From Caldifarciminota bacterium (GTDB lineage Bacteria > Hydrothermota > Hydrothermia > B15-G9 > WFZT01), in contig JALXCE010000280.1 in the NCBI GenBank assembly GCA_026991055.1, positions 1-13,008 on the forward strand: 13,008 nucleotides of DNA. Reading direction: 5' to 3'. The notes under the pieces are model-generated. The model had not been told where the DNA came from and did no database searches. It saw only the letters and a list, made by a program, of their open reading frames with translations. This document shows positions 1 through 7,407 of the stretch, one piece after another. Each line of letters begins with the position of its first letter. Position 1 is the stretch's first letter. The translations under genes were made by a program, and so were the position numbers.

Positions 1-1
1 T

Positions 2-1447
2 GCAAGGGTCCCCGCAATCTGCGACGGCATCGCAATGGGACACAGAGGAATGAAATTCTCGCTGCCTCTGAGAGAGGTCGTAGCGGACTCTGTGGAGCTT
101 GTTGCCAACGCTCACGCCCTCGATGGACTGGTTCTCCTTACTGCCTGCGATAAGATAACACCGGGGATGCTCATGGCAGCGGCAAGATTAAACATTCCTT
201 CAATCATCGTGACCGCAGGTCCCATGCTTGCTGGCCGATTGGGCAAAGAACGGCTGGACCTCGTTACACATACATTCGAGGCTATTGGACGCTACAAAAA
301 AGGTGAGTTGACACTCGAGGAATTGAAAGAACTGGAGCTCAGGGCATGCCCCTCGTCAGGTGCCTGTCAGGGTATGTTCACTGCAAACACAATGGCATGC
401 CTTACAGAGGCACTCGGCATGTCGCTCCCATACACGGGCACATCACCGGCTCCTCTTGCTGAAAAGAAGCGACTCGCCAAAATGGCAGGTGCAAGAATTG
501 TATCTCTTGTGAAGGAAGACATAAAACCACGGGACATAATGACGCCGGCAGCGTTCAGGAATGCTGTTCGAGTTGACAACGCCCTCGGTGGCTCTACAAA
601 CACAGTCCTGCACCTCAAGGCCATTGCCGAAGAGGCCGGGGTGGATTTTGATATCAAGCTCTTTGACGAAATCAGCCGTGAAACTCCAAAAATCTGCAGT
701 ATGAGACCAGGTGGAAAATACCTTATGGAAGACCTTCACTATGCTGGTGGAATCCCTGGAGTGCTGAAGAATCTTCTGCCTCTCATCGAATCAAATCCCA
801 CCGTTTCTGGCGCTGACATCCGCGAAATCGGTGAAAATGCTAAAATTTATGACGACGACGTAATTAAAACCATGGACAACCCATATTCTCCGGAAGGTGG
901 ACTTGCCATTCTTTACGGTAATCTGGCACCCGAAGGTGCGGTAGTAAAGCAGAGTGGTGTGAGCCCTAAAATGTTTAAATTTACTGGAACAGCAAGGGTT
1001 TTCAACAGTGAAGAAGAGGCTATGGAAGCGGTTATGCAGGGCAAAATTAAGTCAGGTGACGTTGTTGTAATCCGTTACGAAGGCCCCAAAGGTGGTCCGG
1101 GAATGCGGGAGATGCTCGCAGTGACTGCTGCAATCATCGGAATGGGACTCGGTGAGTCCGTAGCCCTCATAACAGATGGGAGGTTTTCAGGTGGCACCCA
1201 TGGCCCTTGCATCGGTCATATTTCACCTGAAGCGGCAGCAGGTGGTCCCATCGGAGTCGTCAAAGATGGTGACAAAATCAGAATCGATATACCCGAGAGA
1301 AAGCTTGAGCTCCTTATAAGCGACGAAGAGCTTAAGGAAAGGCTTAAGAATTTCAAGCCCATAGAGAAAGAGATAGATTCAAAGCTTTTAAGAAAGTACA
1401 GGAGAACGGTAACATCTGCATCAAGAGGTGCAGTACATATCGTTTAG
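2..1447 (+). CDS. ilvD: Dihydroxy-acid dehydratase, 5'-truncated by the window
   Basis: The enzyme dehydrates 2,3-dihydroxy-isovalerate and 2,3-dihydroxy-3-methylvalerate to the 2-keto acids that precede valine, leucine and isoleucine; it is a cytosolic Fe-S enzyme. The reading frame is open from base 2, where ARVPAICDGIAMGH matches the family's conserved N-terminal block, so the ATG at 35 is internal and roughly 80 residues are missing upstream. Three cysteines expected to hold the cluster are visible: in ICDG (20-22), in CDK (146-148) and in GACQGM (365-367). By analogy with L-arabinonate dehydratase, the CDK Asp and Lys bind magnesium, the Lys being carbamylated. The DGRFSGG motif, whose serine (about 1190) is the proposed catalytic base, is intact, as are DNALGGSTNT and HYAGGIPGV. 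The stop is TAG at 1445-1447. dctP starts 27 bases later, so co-transcription is likely. Related sugar-acid dehydratases are possible but the motifs favour IlvD. Confidence 0.93.
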   Translation, partial: ARVPAICDGIAMGHRGMKFSLPLREVVADSVELVANAHALDGLVLLTACDKITPGMLMAAARLNIPSIIVTAGPMLAGRLGKERLDLVTHTFEAIGRYKKGELTLEELKELELRACPSSGACQGMFTANTMACLTEALGMSLPYTGTSPAPLAEKKRLAKMAGARIVSLVKEDIKPRDIMTPAAFRNAVRVDNALGGSTNTVLHLKAIAEEAGVDFDIKLFDEISRETPKICSMRPGGKYLMEDLHYAGGIPGVLKNLLPLIESNPTVSGADIREIGENAKIYDDDVIKTMDNPYSPEGGLAILYGNLAPEGAVVKQSGVSPKMFKFTGTARVFNSEEEAMEAVMQGKIKSGDVVVIRYEGPKGGPGMREMLAVTAAIIGMGLGESVALITDGRFSGGTHGPCIGHISPEAAAGGPIGVVKDGDKIRIDIPERKLELLISDEELKERLKNFKPIEKEIDSKLLRKYRRTVTSASRGAVHIV

Positions 1448-1458
1448 TAAAATTTTTA

Positions 1459-1467
1459 AAAGGAGGT
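1459..1467 (+). promoter_or_regulatory. Strong Shine-Dalgarno site of dctP
   Basis: AAAGGAGGT lies 7 bases upstream of the ATG at 1475 and is a near-perfect anti-SD complement. It is far stronger than anything before dctQ, which fits the high copy number expected for a binding protein. Confidence 0.75.
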
Positions 1468-1474
1468 CTGTCAT

Positions 1475-2455
1475 ATGAAGAAGTTGGGTAGTGTGCTCGT
1501 TGCCCTCGCCCTTGTGGGCATGGTAACAGCAAAAACAAGAGTCATAAAACTGGCTCACGTGGTTAACACCAAGGATTCGTTCCACGTGGCCGCTATGAAG
1601 TTCAAAGAGGTAGTAGAAGATAAAACACACGGAAGAATAAAAATAGAAATCCATCCGAATGCTGAACTCGGCGATGAGAGAACCCTGCTTGAAGGAATGC
1701 AGCTTGGAACCATTGACATGGGTGTCATAACTGACGGCCCTATCGCCAATTTCCTGCCGGAAATTGCTGTATTTGAGATGCCCTTCCTCTTTGCCACGCC
1801 GCAGGAAGCCTATGCGGTTCTCGATGGCCCGGTGGGGCAGAAGGTTTTAAAAGACCTCGACAAGGTCAAGCTCCACGGTCTTGCATTTGTGGAAAGAGGA
1901 TTCAGAAACATAACAAACAACGTCCGTCCTATAAAGAAGGCATCAGATGTTAAAGGATTGAAGATAAGGGTTATGGAAAATCCACTCTACGTGGCAACTT
2001 TTAAAGCCCTCGGTGCAAATCCTGTTCCGATGGCATGGACCGAATGTCTTACTGCTCTGCAGCAGCACACAATTGATGGACAGGAAAACCCTGTCGTGGT
2101 GATTTATGCATTCAAACTTTACGAAGTGCAGAAGTACATGACACTCGACAGACACACTTATGCACCTGCGGTTATCATCATGAGTAAGAAAACCTGGGAT
2201 TCACTTTCACCCGAGGATCAGAAAATTTTCGAAGAGGCTGCAAAAGAGGCAAGAGATTACGTGAGAAAATGGGATAATGATAACGAAGCCAAGCAGCTCG
2301 CATTCATTAAGTCAAAGGGCATGATTGTTGAAGAGCATCCTGACCTTGCTTCATTCAGAGAGGCTGTGAAACCTGTTTACAAGAAGTATGGCAAGAAGTT
2401 TGGTAAACTCCTTGATGAGATACAGAAGCAGCTTGCGGAGATGAGGAAGAAGTAG
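1475..2455 (+). CDS. dctP: TRAP transporter periplasmic solute-binding protein, DctP family
   Basis: This is the extracytoplasmic receptor of a tripartite ATP-independent periplasmic transporter; it captures an organic acid and delivers it to the DctQM membrane complex. Residues 1-19 form a signal peptide (MKK, hydrophobic LVALALVG core, cleavage near VTA/K), without a lipobox cysteine. The mature part has the family signature GLKIRVMENP (161-170), whose Arg165 corresponds to the arginine that clamps the substrate carboxylate in characterised members. It also has NPVPMAW followed by TALQQHTIDGQENP (193-206). At 326 residues it is full length. It follows ilvD by 27 bases and precedes dctQM, with a hairpin in between. 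The substrate cannot be read from sequence: the ligand-pocket loop reads AWTEC rather than the common PFSEL, and linkage to ilvD hints at a keto acid, hydroxy acid or dicarboxylate. Confidence 0.93.
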   Translation: MKKLGSVLVALALVGMVTAKTRVIKLAHVVNTKDSFHVAAMKFKEVVEDKTHGRIKIEIHPNAELGDERTLLEGMQLGTIDMGVITDGPIANFLPEIAVFEMPFLFATPQEAYAVLDGPVGQKVLKDLDKVKLHGLAFVERGFRNITNNVRPIKKASDVKGLKIRVMENPLYVATFKALGANPVPMAWTECLTALQQHTIDGQENPVVVIYAFKLYEVQKYMTLDRHTYAPAVIIMSKKTWDSLSPEDQKIFEEAAKEARDYVRKWDNDNEAKQLAFIKSKGMIVEEHPDLASFREAVKPVYKKYGKKFGKLLDEIQKQLAEMRKK

Positions 2456-2461
2456 TTTTTG

Positions 2462-2500
2462 GGTGAGGGGCGGGGGGCCTTCGGCCCCCCGCCCCTCACC
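2462..2500 (+). terminator. Perfect GC-rich hairpin between dctP and dctQ
   Basis: An 18-bp perfect stem (2462-2479 with 2483-2500) closes on a three-base TTC loop and begins 6 bases after the dctP stop. Only three T residues follow, so it is a weak intrinsic terminator on the plus strand. It more likely acts as an attenuator or as a 3' stabiliser of dctP mRNA, giving more binding protein than membrane subunits, as described for other binding-protein operons. The role is inferred; the structure is seen directly. Confidence 0.75.
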
Positions 2501-2514
2501 TTTAAATCCCCATT

Positions 2515-2991
2515 ATGAAAATCCTCAAATCCCTTTCAAAAATCCTCGACAGAATCCTGCAGGTCGCAGTTTTTATTCTCATTACCGGAATGATAATTAC
2601 TGTTTCTCTCCAGATCATCGCCCGTGTGTTCTTTACCGCACTTTCCTGGACAGAGGAGATGTCACGCTATCTTTTAGTCTGGGGAAGCTTCCTCGGTGCT
2701 GCCCTTGCATACCACAGAGGTGCGCACATTGCTGTTACCTTTGTACTTGAGCGTTTATCTACTGGAGCGCGCAGATGGACAGTATTCGTGGCCCATCTTT
2801 TTTCACTCGTCTTCTTTATTTTAGGTTTCTGGTATGGCATAGAAATGATAAAAATGCAGGTCTTCCAGGTTTCTCCCTCGCTCAATCTGCCAATGAAGGA
2901 TGTTTATCTTGTTATTCCCATAAGTTTTGGCTTTATGGTCTATTTTGGCTTTGTAAACGTGCTTGATATAATTTTAAAAGAGGGGGAGTAG
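2515..2991 (+). CDS. dctQ: TRAP transporter small membrane subunit, DctQ family
   Basis: This is the small integral-membrane subunit of the TRAP transporter, which bridges the DctP receptor and the DctM permease. At 158 residues it has the expected four hydrophobic segments (about 16-38, 53-68, 88-108 and 130-152). It also has the family block from IARVFF through LSWTEEMSRYLLVW (43-56) to GAALAYHRGAHI (61-72). The start at 2515 lies only 14 bases after the inter-cistronic hairpin, and the bases between (ACC-rich then TTTAAATCCCCATT) contain no Shine-Dalgarno sequence, which is odd for this operon. The stop TAG abuts the ATG of dctM with no spacing. Confidence 0.9.
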   Translation: MKILKSLSKILDRILQVAVFILITGMIITVSLQIIARVFFTALSWTEEMSRYLLVWGSFLGAALAYHRGAHIAVTFVLERLSTGARRWTVFVAHLFSLVFFILGFWYGIEMIKMQVFQVSPSLNLPMKDVYLVIPISFGFMVYFGFVNVLDIILKEGE

Positions 2992-4269
2992 ATGTCGGGA
3001 GGACTTGTTTTACTAATACTTTTCAGCGCTTTTACGATATTCCTGATTATCGGTGTACCTATAGCTGTGAGCATTGGTCTCTCGGCAACAATTATTTTAA
3101 TCCTTGGTAAAGTTCCACTCGTCCTTGTAGCGCAGAGGATGTTTGCGGGAACCGATTCCTTTGCCCTTATTGCAGTGCCATTTTTTATTCTTGCAGGTGA
3201 CCTTATGTCTTTCGGCCAGACTTCAAAATTAATTCTGGATTTCGTGGAATCCCTGCTGGGTTTTATGCGAGGTGCTTTGTGGCCAATTTCAACGGTTACT
3301 GCAATGATTTTTGCAGGAATTTCGGGCTCCGGTGCAGCGGATACGGCTGCGGTGGCATCAGCCATACTCCCTGAGCTGGAAAAGAGAAACTATGACAGAG
3401 ATTTCTCTGCGGCTCTTATTGCGAGTGCAGGCAGCATTGGGATTGTGATTCCACCATCAGTTCCAATGGTCCTGTATGCATTTATAACCTATGAATCTGT
3501 GGGAAGATTATTTTTAAATGGATTTATACCGGGGATTTTGATGGGCCTTGCCTTAATCTACCTATCACTTAGAAAGGCCGCTAAAGAAAACCTCGAGAAG
3601 AGTGGTAAAATTTCCTTAAAAAGGATACTCGTGACCTTTAAATCTGCCTTCTGGGGATTGATGACTCCGGTCATCATTCTTGGTGGAATCTTTTCTGGAT
3701 ACTTTACACCGTCTGAAGCCGCTGTGATTGCAGTGGACTGGGCAATTTTTGTGTCCCTTTTTATTTACAGGGACAAGAATCTCAAGGACATTGCAAAAAT
3801 AATTGTGGGCTCGGCAATTACAGCCTCACTTGTCATGTTCTTAATTGCAACAGCACGGGTTTTTGCGTGGGTCCTCGCAAACTGGAGAATACCTCTGCTA
3901 ATAACCCAGGGGCTTTTGAGCTTCACCCATAATCGTTACCTTCTTCTATTCATATCCGATATAGTGCTGATCATAGCCGGTGTGTTCCTTGAAACTGCAT
4001 CAATTATCATCATTTTTACACCAATCTTTCTTGACCTGATGACGCATATTGGAGTAAGTCCACTGCATTTTGGAATTATAGAAGTAATTGCACTTGCCAT
4101 CGGGATGGTGACGCCCCCTGTGGCAATAAATCTGTATATTGTCAGCGGCATAACTGGAATTCCTATTGAGAGAATCAGCCGTGCCGGTCTTCAGCTTGTG
4201 GCCGCCCTTTTTATCGTGCTACTACTCGTTACTTACATCCCCCTCGCCTTCCCTTCAGTGCTATTTTAA
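2992..4269 (+). CDS. dctM: TRAP transporter large permease subunit, DctM family
   Basis: This is the large membrane subunit that forms the sodium-coupled translocation pathway of the TRAP system. The 425-residue protein is almost entirely hydrophobic helices, about twelve, and full length for the family. Conserved blocks include PFFILAGDLM (63-72), FAGISGSGAADTAAV (107-121, the substrate/Na+ region) and GSIGIVIPPSVPMVLYA (147-163). A second related repeat follows in the C-terminal half, ending in MVTPPVAINLY. Translation is probably coupled to dctQ: the ATG directly follows the dctQ TAG, and an AGGGGGAG ribosome site (2980-2988) lies inside the end of dctQ. This is the last gene of the ilvD-dctPQM group; a strong hairpin follows about 90 bases later. 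Confidence 0.95.
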   Translation: MSGGLVLLILFSAFTIFLIIGVPIAVSIGLSATIILILGKVPLVLVAQRMFAGTDSFALIAVPFFILAGDLMSFGQTSKLILDFVESLLGFMRGALWPISTVTAMIFAGISGSGAADTAAVASAILPELEKRNYDRDFSAALIASAGSIGIVIPPSVPMVLYAFITYESVGRLFLNGFIPGILMGLALIYLSLRKAAKENLEKSGKISLKRILVTFKSAFWGLMTPVIILGGIFSGYFTPSEAAVIAVDWAIFVSLFIYRDKNLKDIAKIIVGSAITASLVMFLIATARVFAWVLANWRIPLLITQGLLSFTHNRYLLLFISDIVLIIAGVFLETASIIIIFTPIFLDLMTHIGVSPLHFGIIEVIALAIGMVTPPVAINLYIVSGITGIPIERISRAGLQLVAALFIVLLLVTYIPLAFPSVLF

Positions 4270-4475
4270 TCATTAGGGTAATCGCGAACTTTGTTGTAAC
4301 TGAGAATTTGCAATATTAGGTCTTGATCAATTCCAGCTTTATCTCATACAAAAGGCTTTTCATATCAAGGGCACTCTCCCGCTTTGCGGGAGAGTGCCCT
4401 TGATATTGCCTCTTTAAATTTAAAGTAGTATTTCCCTAACAGACAGAGCTTCTTAAAACAGCCGGCTAAACTGGT
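4270..4475. other. Convergent intergenic gap
   Basis: The stretch lies between the end of dctM and the end of the minus-strand repeat protein. Apart from the hairpin at 4362-4406 I see no gene or RNA in it. Confidence 0.7.
4362..4406. terminator. Perfect 21-bp hairpin in the convergent gap, probable bidirectional terminator
   Basis: Positions 4362-4382 pair perfectly with 4386-4406 around a TTT loop (core CCCGC-TTT-GCGGG). It sits between the 3' ends of dctM (plus) and the LVIVD protein gene (minus). No clean T tract follows immediately on either strand: TTGCCTCTTT follows on plus, and on minus T residues appear about 8 bases out. Termination is therefore inferred mainly from the position and the stability of the stem. 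Confidence 0.65.
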
Positions 4476-6650
4476 TTAGTTGTTACCCAAAATTATCAAT
4501 CTTTTTGTGTAAACTGAAACCTTTGACCTATTTATGACATTTGACCTCAGGATATATACCCCGGTGGGTAATGGCATATAGACATGGTGTCTTCCTGAAT
4601 TAAACTTCCCTCTCCAGACTTCTCTTCCCGCAACGTCATAAAGTTTAAGCTCAGCCCTTGTCCCTTGCTTAACCTCAAATGAGATATCCAACCTCTTCAT
4701 TGAATTCACTTTAATTTTCAGGGGATTAAAATCTTCCTTTGCACCGCTCTCTTCAACTCCTACACCGTAAAACTGATATATTTGAAGCCCATCACCACCA
4801 TCAGTCACATAAGCATATCCACCTGCAATATATACTCCTACCGCCCATCCAGGAGTATCATAATACCCCACTTCCTGTGGATTTGATGGATTACTCACAT
4901 CTATTACCCTTAAGCCGACCGTATAATCTACTACATAAGCATATCCACCTGTAACATATACTCCCCTTGCATATACAGGAGTATCGTAATATCCCACTTC
5001 CTGTGGATTCGATGGATTACTCACATCTATCACCCTTAAGCCACGTCTACCGTCAGCCACATATGCATATCTACCTGTAACATATACCCCTTCCGCACTT
5101 CCAGGAGTATCAAAATATCCCACTTCCTGTGGATTCGATGGATTACTCACATCTATTATACGTAAGCCGTCATACCCGTCAGCCACATATGCATATCTAC
5201 CTGTAACATATACTCCTCTCGCCCATCCAGGAGTATCAAAATATCCCACTTCCTGTGGATTCGATGGATTACTCACATCTATCACCCTTAAGCCTGCCGC
5301 ATCATCTGCTACATAAGCATATCCACCTGTAACATATACCCCTTTCGCCCATCCAGGAGTATCATAATACCCTACTTCATGCGGATTCGATGGATTACTC
5401 ACATCTATTATCCTTAAGCCAGCATCCCAATCAGCCACGTAGGCATAATTCCCCAATACACATACTCCATTCGCTTCTACAGGAGTATCCTGATATCCTA
5501 CCTCCTGTGGATTCGAAGGATCGCTCACATCTATTATCCTTAAGCCGGCATACCCATCAGCCACATATGCATATTCACCTGTAACGTATACCCCCCATGC
5601 CAATCCAGGAGTATCAAAAGATCCTACTTCATGTGGATTCGATGGATTACTCACATCTATCACCCTTAAGCCTGCCGTATCATCTGCCACATAAGCATAT
5701 CCCCCTGCCACATATATTCCCCATGAATATCCAGGAGTATCGTAATATCCTGCCTCCTGTGGATTTGAAGGGTTACTTACATCTATCACCCTTATACCAT
5801 GGCTACCATCTGACACATAGGCATATCCACCTGTAACATATATCCCCCTTGCCAATCCAGGAGTATCGTAATATCCCACTTCCTGTGGATTTGAAGGATT
5901 ACTCACATCTATCACCCTTAAGCCTGCCGAATAATCTGCTACATAAGCATAATTGCCTAATACAAATACTCCAAATGCCAATCCAGGAGTATCAAAAGAT
6001 CCTACTTCATGTGGATTCGATGGATTACTCACATCTATTATCCTTAAGCCCGCGGTTACATCTGCCACATAAGCATATCCACCAATCACATATATCCCAC
6101 TCGCATATCCAGGGGTATCGTAATATCCTACTTCATGTGGATTCGATGGATTACTCACATCTATCACCCTTAAGCCTGCCGTATCATCTGCTACATAAGC
6201 ATATCCACCAATCACATATATCCCACTCGCATATCCAGGGGTGAAATATGAACCCAATTTTTGAGGTGATGTAAGGTTACTCACATCCCATATCTCAAGC
6301 CCTCCTTGCCCATCTACTATGTAAAGTTTGCCATCTGAATAACAAATATTTTTTACAACCCCTATTGTGCCTAATTCCCCTATCTTCTGCGGATTTGCAG
6401 GGTTACTCACATTAAGAATATATATCCCACCACCTGCATTAAAAAACACTGTATTCCCGTTGCCCGCAACTGCGTAAGAATAAGGACCAAAAGACCATGC
6501 ACCGACAAATCTCACATTCAGCGAATCAAATCCGGATTCAGGCCTTGACTCTCCTATTTCTGGCAGATATAACCTGCTCATTGCTCCGTGTTTTCCAAAA
6601 TTACCACCCTGGCCCAAAGCCAGCAACATCGCTATCACCAACTTCATCAT
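4476..6650 (-). CDS. Exported LVIVD-repeat surface protein with a T9SS/FlgD-like C-terminal domain
   Basis: The 724-residue protein begins with a short signal peptide (MMKLVIAMLLALGQ). Residues 45-91 and 92-133 are two diverged repeats. From 134 come eleven near-identical 42-residue units and one truncated unit (596-636). The consensus runs YYDTPGxAxGVYVxGGYAYVAD, then GLRVIDVSNPSNPQEVG. This is the LVIVD repeat family, thought to form beta-propeller-like folds. Residues 637-724 form an Ig-like tail (LKLYDVAGREVWRG, then PLPTGVYILR, ending TKRLIILGNN). It resembles FlgD-like and type IX secretion sorting domains of FCB bacteria. The tail suggests secretion and surface attachment. The ligand is unknown and no enzymatic motif is visible. 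A GGGAGG ribosome site (6655-6660) precedes two consecutive ATGs (6650 and 6647); the second has the more usual spacing. Confidence 0.88.
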   Translation of the reverse strand: MMKLVIAMLLALGQGGNFGKHGAMSRLYLPEIGESRPESGFDSLNVRFVGAWSFGPYSYAVAGNGNTVFFNAGGGIYILNVSNPANPQKIGELGTIGVVKNICYSDGKLYIVDGQGGLEIWDVSNLTSPQKLGSYFTPGYASGIYVIGGYAYVADDTAGLRVIDVSNPSNPHEVGYYDTPGYASGIYVIGGYAYVADVTAGLRIIDVSNPSNPHEVGSFDTPGLAFGVFVLGNYAYVADYSAGLRVIDVSNPSNPQEVGYYDTPGLARGIYVTGGYAYVSDGSHGIRVIDVSNPSNPQEAGYYDTPGYSWGIYVAGGYAYVADDTAGLRVIDVSNPSNPHEVGSFDTPGLAWGVYVTGEYAYVADGYAGLRIIDVSDPSNPQEVGYQDTPVEANGVCVLGNYAYVADWDAGLRIIDVSNPSNPHEVGYYDTPGWAKGVYVTGGYAYVADDAAGLRVIDVSNPSNPQEVGYFDTPGWARGVYVTGRYAYVADGYDGLRIIDVSNPSNPQEVGYFDTPGSAEGVYVTGRYAYVADGRRGLRVIDVSNPSNPQEVGYYDTPVYARGVYVTGGYAYVVDYTVGLRVIDVSNPSNPQEVGYYDTPGWAVGVYIAGGYAYVTDGGDGLQIYQFYGVGVEESGAKEDFNPLKIKVNSMKRLDISFEVKQGTRAELKLYDVAGREVWRGKFNSGRHHVYMPLPTGVYILRSNVINRSKVSVYTKRLIILGNN
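4743..6377 (-). repeat. Tandem 126-bp coding repeats, about 13 units
   Basis: Each unit encodes 42 residues of the LVIVD protein. The unit nearest the 5' end of the gene (6252-6377) is strongly diverged, the next eleven (4866-6251) are near-identical in protein and highly similar in DNA, and the last (4743-4865) is truncated to 41 residues. The first two near-identical units share long identical DNA blocks (around 6085-6115 and 6211-6241), which points to recent unit duplication or gene conversion. Confidence 0.9.
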
Positions 6651-7119
6651 TTTTCCTCCCTCTTTTTAACAAACATTATTTTACGCTTTTATTATTCTAA
6701 ATTCAAAAGCAGATGATGCTGTTCGAAAATTTCCTCTTTCTCCTTTTCACGCACTTAATAAAGGGGGACAGGCAAGGGGATTCCATGCATTCTCTATTTC
6801 ACCATAAACAAACCTTGCGAGAAAAGTCGGGTGAGCATTTTCAAAAAATTTACCATAACTCTACCTCTATCCTGCAATTTTTGCCCATACTCATTTAACG
6901 ACTTACCCAGAATTATTCCCTGTGATAAACCTTCCACTCGAAATAAATTTAGTAGAGAGAATTTCTTGTGTGGGATCAACAGTTAAGTGTATATCAACTA
7001 ATTTTTGAGATTCCCGAAATCCCAAAGTGGAAATACAAGGGCCAAAACATCCGGTCTGAATCAACATTTCATCCCCTTTGTGTTACTCACCTTAGTAAAC
7101 TACATTCACTCAGTACTTT
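6651..7119. other. Intergenic stretch without a supported gene
   Basis: This 469-base stretch lies between the 5' end of the LVIVD gene and the 3' end of the mutase operon, so it must hold the minus-strand promoter of the LVIVD gene; I could not assign -35/-10 boxes confidently. Short open frames exist on both strands (for example 61 codons at 6794-6979, minus) but have no recognisable family, no good ribosome site and no conserved motif. A possible degenerate copy of the TTCAAA/TTCGAA repeat lies near 6709-6733. Confidence 0.5.
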
Positions 7120-7407
7120 TTAGAAGCTACTCTTTAACTTTTTCTTCCGAAAATTGTAGAATTGGGCTTCGATGCTAAGCTGGTTTACAGTTTCAATCAG
7201 GATATCCTCAACCGTATCTTCATCCACGAACATGGGGAAATTGTCCATCTTTACAATCACGCCTTCAGGGTGTGGTCGGAATAAAACAGGGAAATTCACC
7301 CCATCCTTCTCTTGAATCAGAATAGCCTCGTTTTCGGAAATGTAAGCTTTATCTTTGATGAGCTCCCGAACCCTCTGCCGGCTCTCCTTTAATATGACAT
7401 GAGCCAT
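7120..7407 (-). CDS. Uncharacterised 95-residue protein, translationally linked to the mutase
   Basis: I do not recognise the family. The protein is soluble-looking, with no cysteines, signal peptide or membrane segment. It starts with a charged helix (VILKESRQRVRELIKDK) followed by strand-like EAILIQEKDG and FPVLFRPHPEGVIVKMDN. An acidic helix (VDEDTVEDILIETVNQL) and a basic tail (FRKKKLKSS) complete it. Its ATG (7405-7407) directly abuts the mutase stop codon (TAG, complement of 7408-7410). This strongly supports a real gene in the same operon. The position is where a B12-binding small subunit often sits, but the protein is too short and lacks the DxHxxG cobalamin motif, so it is not that subunit. 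It might be a chaperone, a structural accessory or a regulator of the mutase; nothing in the sequence decides. Confidence 0.7.
   Translation of the reverse strand: MAHVILKESRQRVRELIKDKAYISENEAILIQEKDGVNFPVLFRPHPEGVIVKMDNFPMFVDEDTVEDILIETVNQLSIEAQFYNFRKKKLKSSF

Noticed and set aside
2463..2750. 95-codon plus-strand frame across the dctP-dctQ hairpin
   Set aside because: It begins in the hairpin and runs out of frame through dctQ; its composition reflects the GC-rich stem.
4739..6244. Several plus-strand open frames opposite the LVIVD gene, rich in His, Leu and Pro
   Set aside because: They are the antisense reading of the 126-bp repeats; they repeat with the array and have no ribosome sites or family resemblance.
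4743..6377. CRISPR-like array
   Set aside because: The period is 126 bp, units are contiguous and in frame, and there are no unique spacers; it is protein-coding repetition.
6794..6979. 61-codon minus-strand frame in the gap upstream of the LVIVD gene
   Set aside because: No ribosome site, no recognisable family and no operon partner; could be a decayed remnant but nothing supports it.
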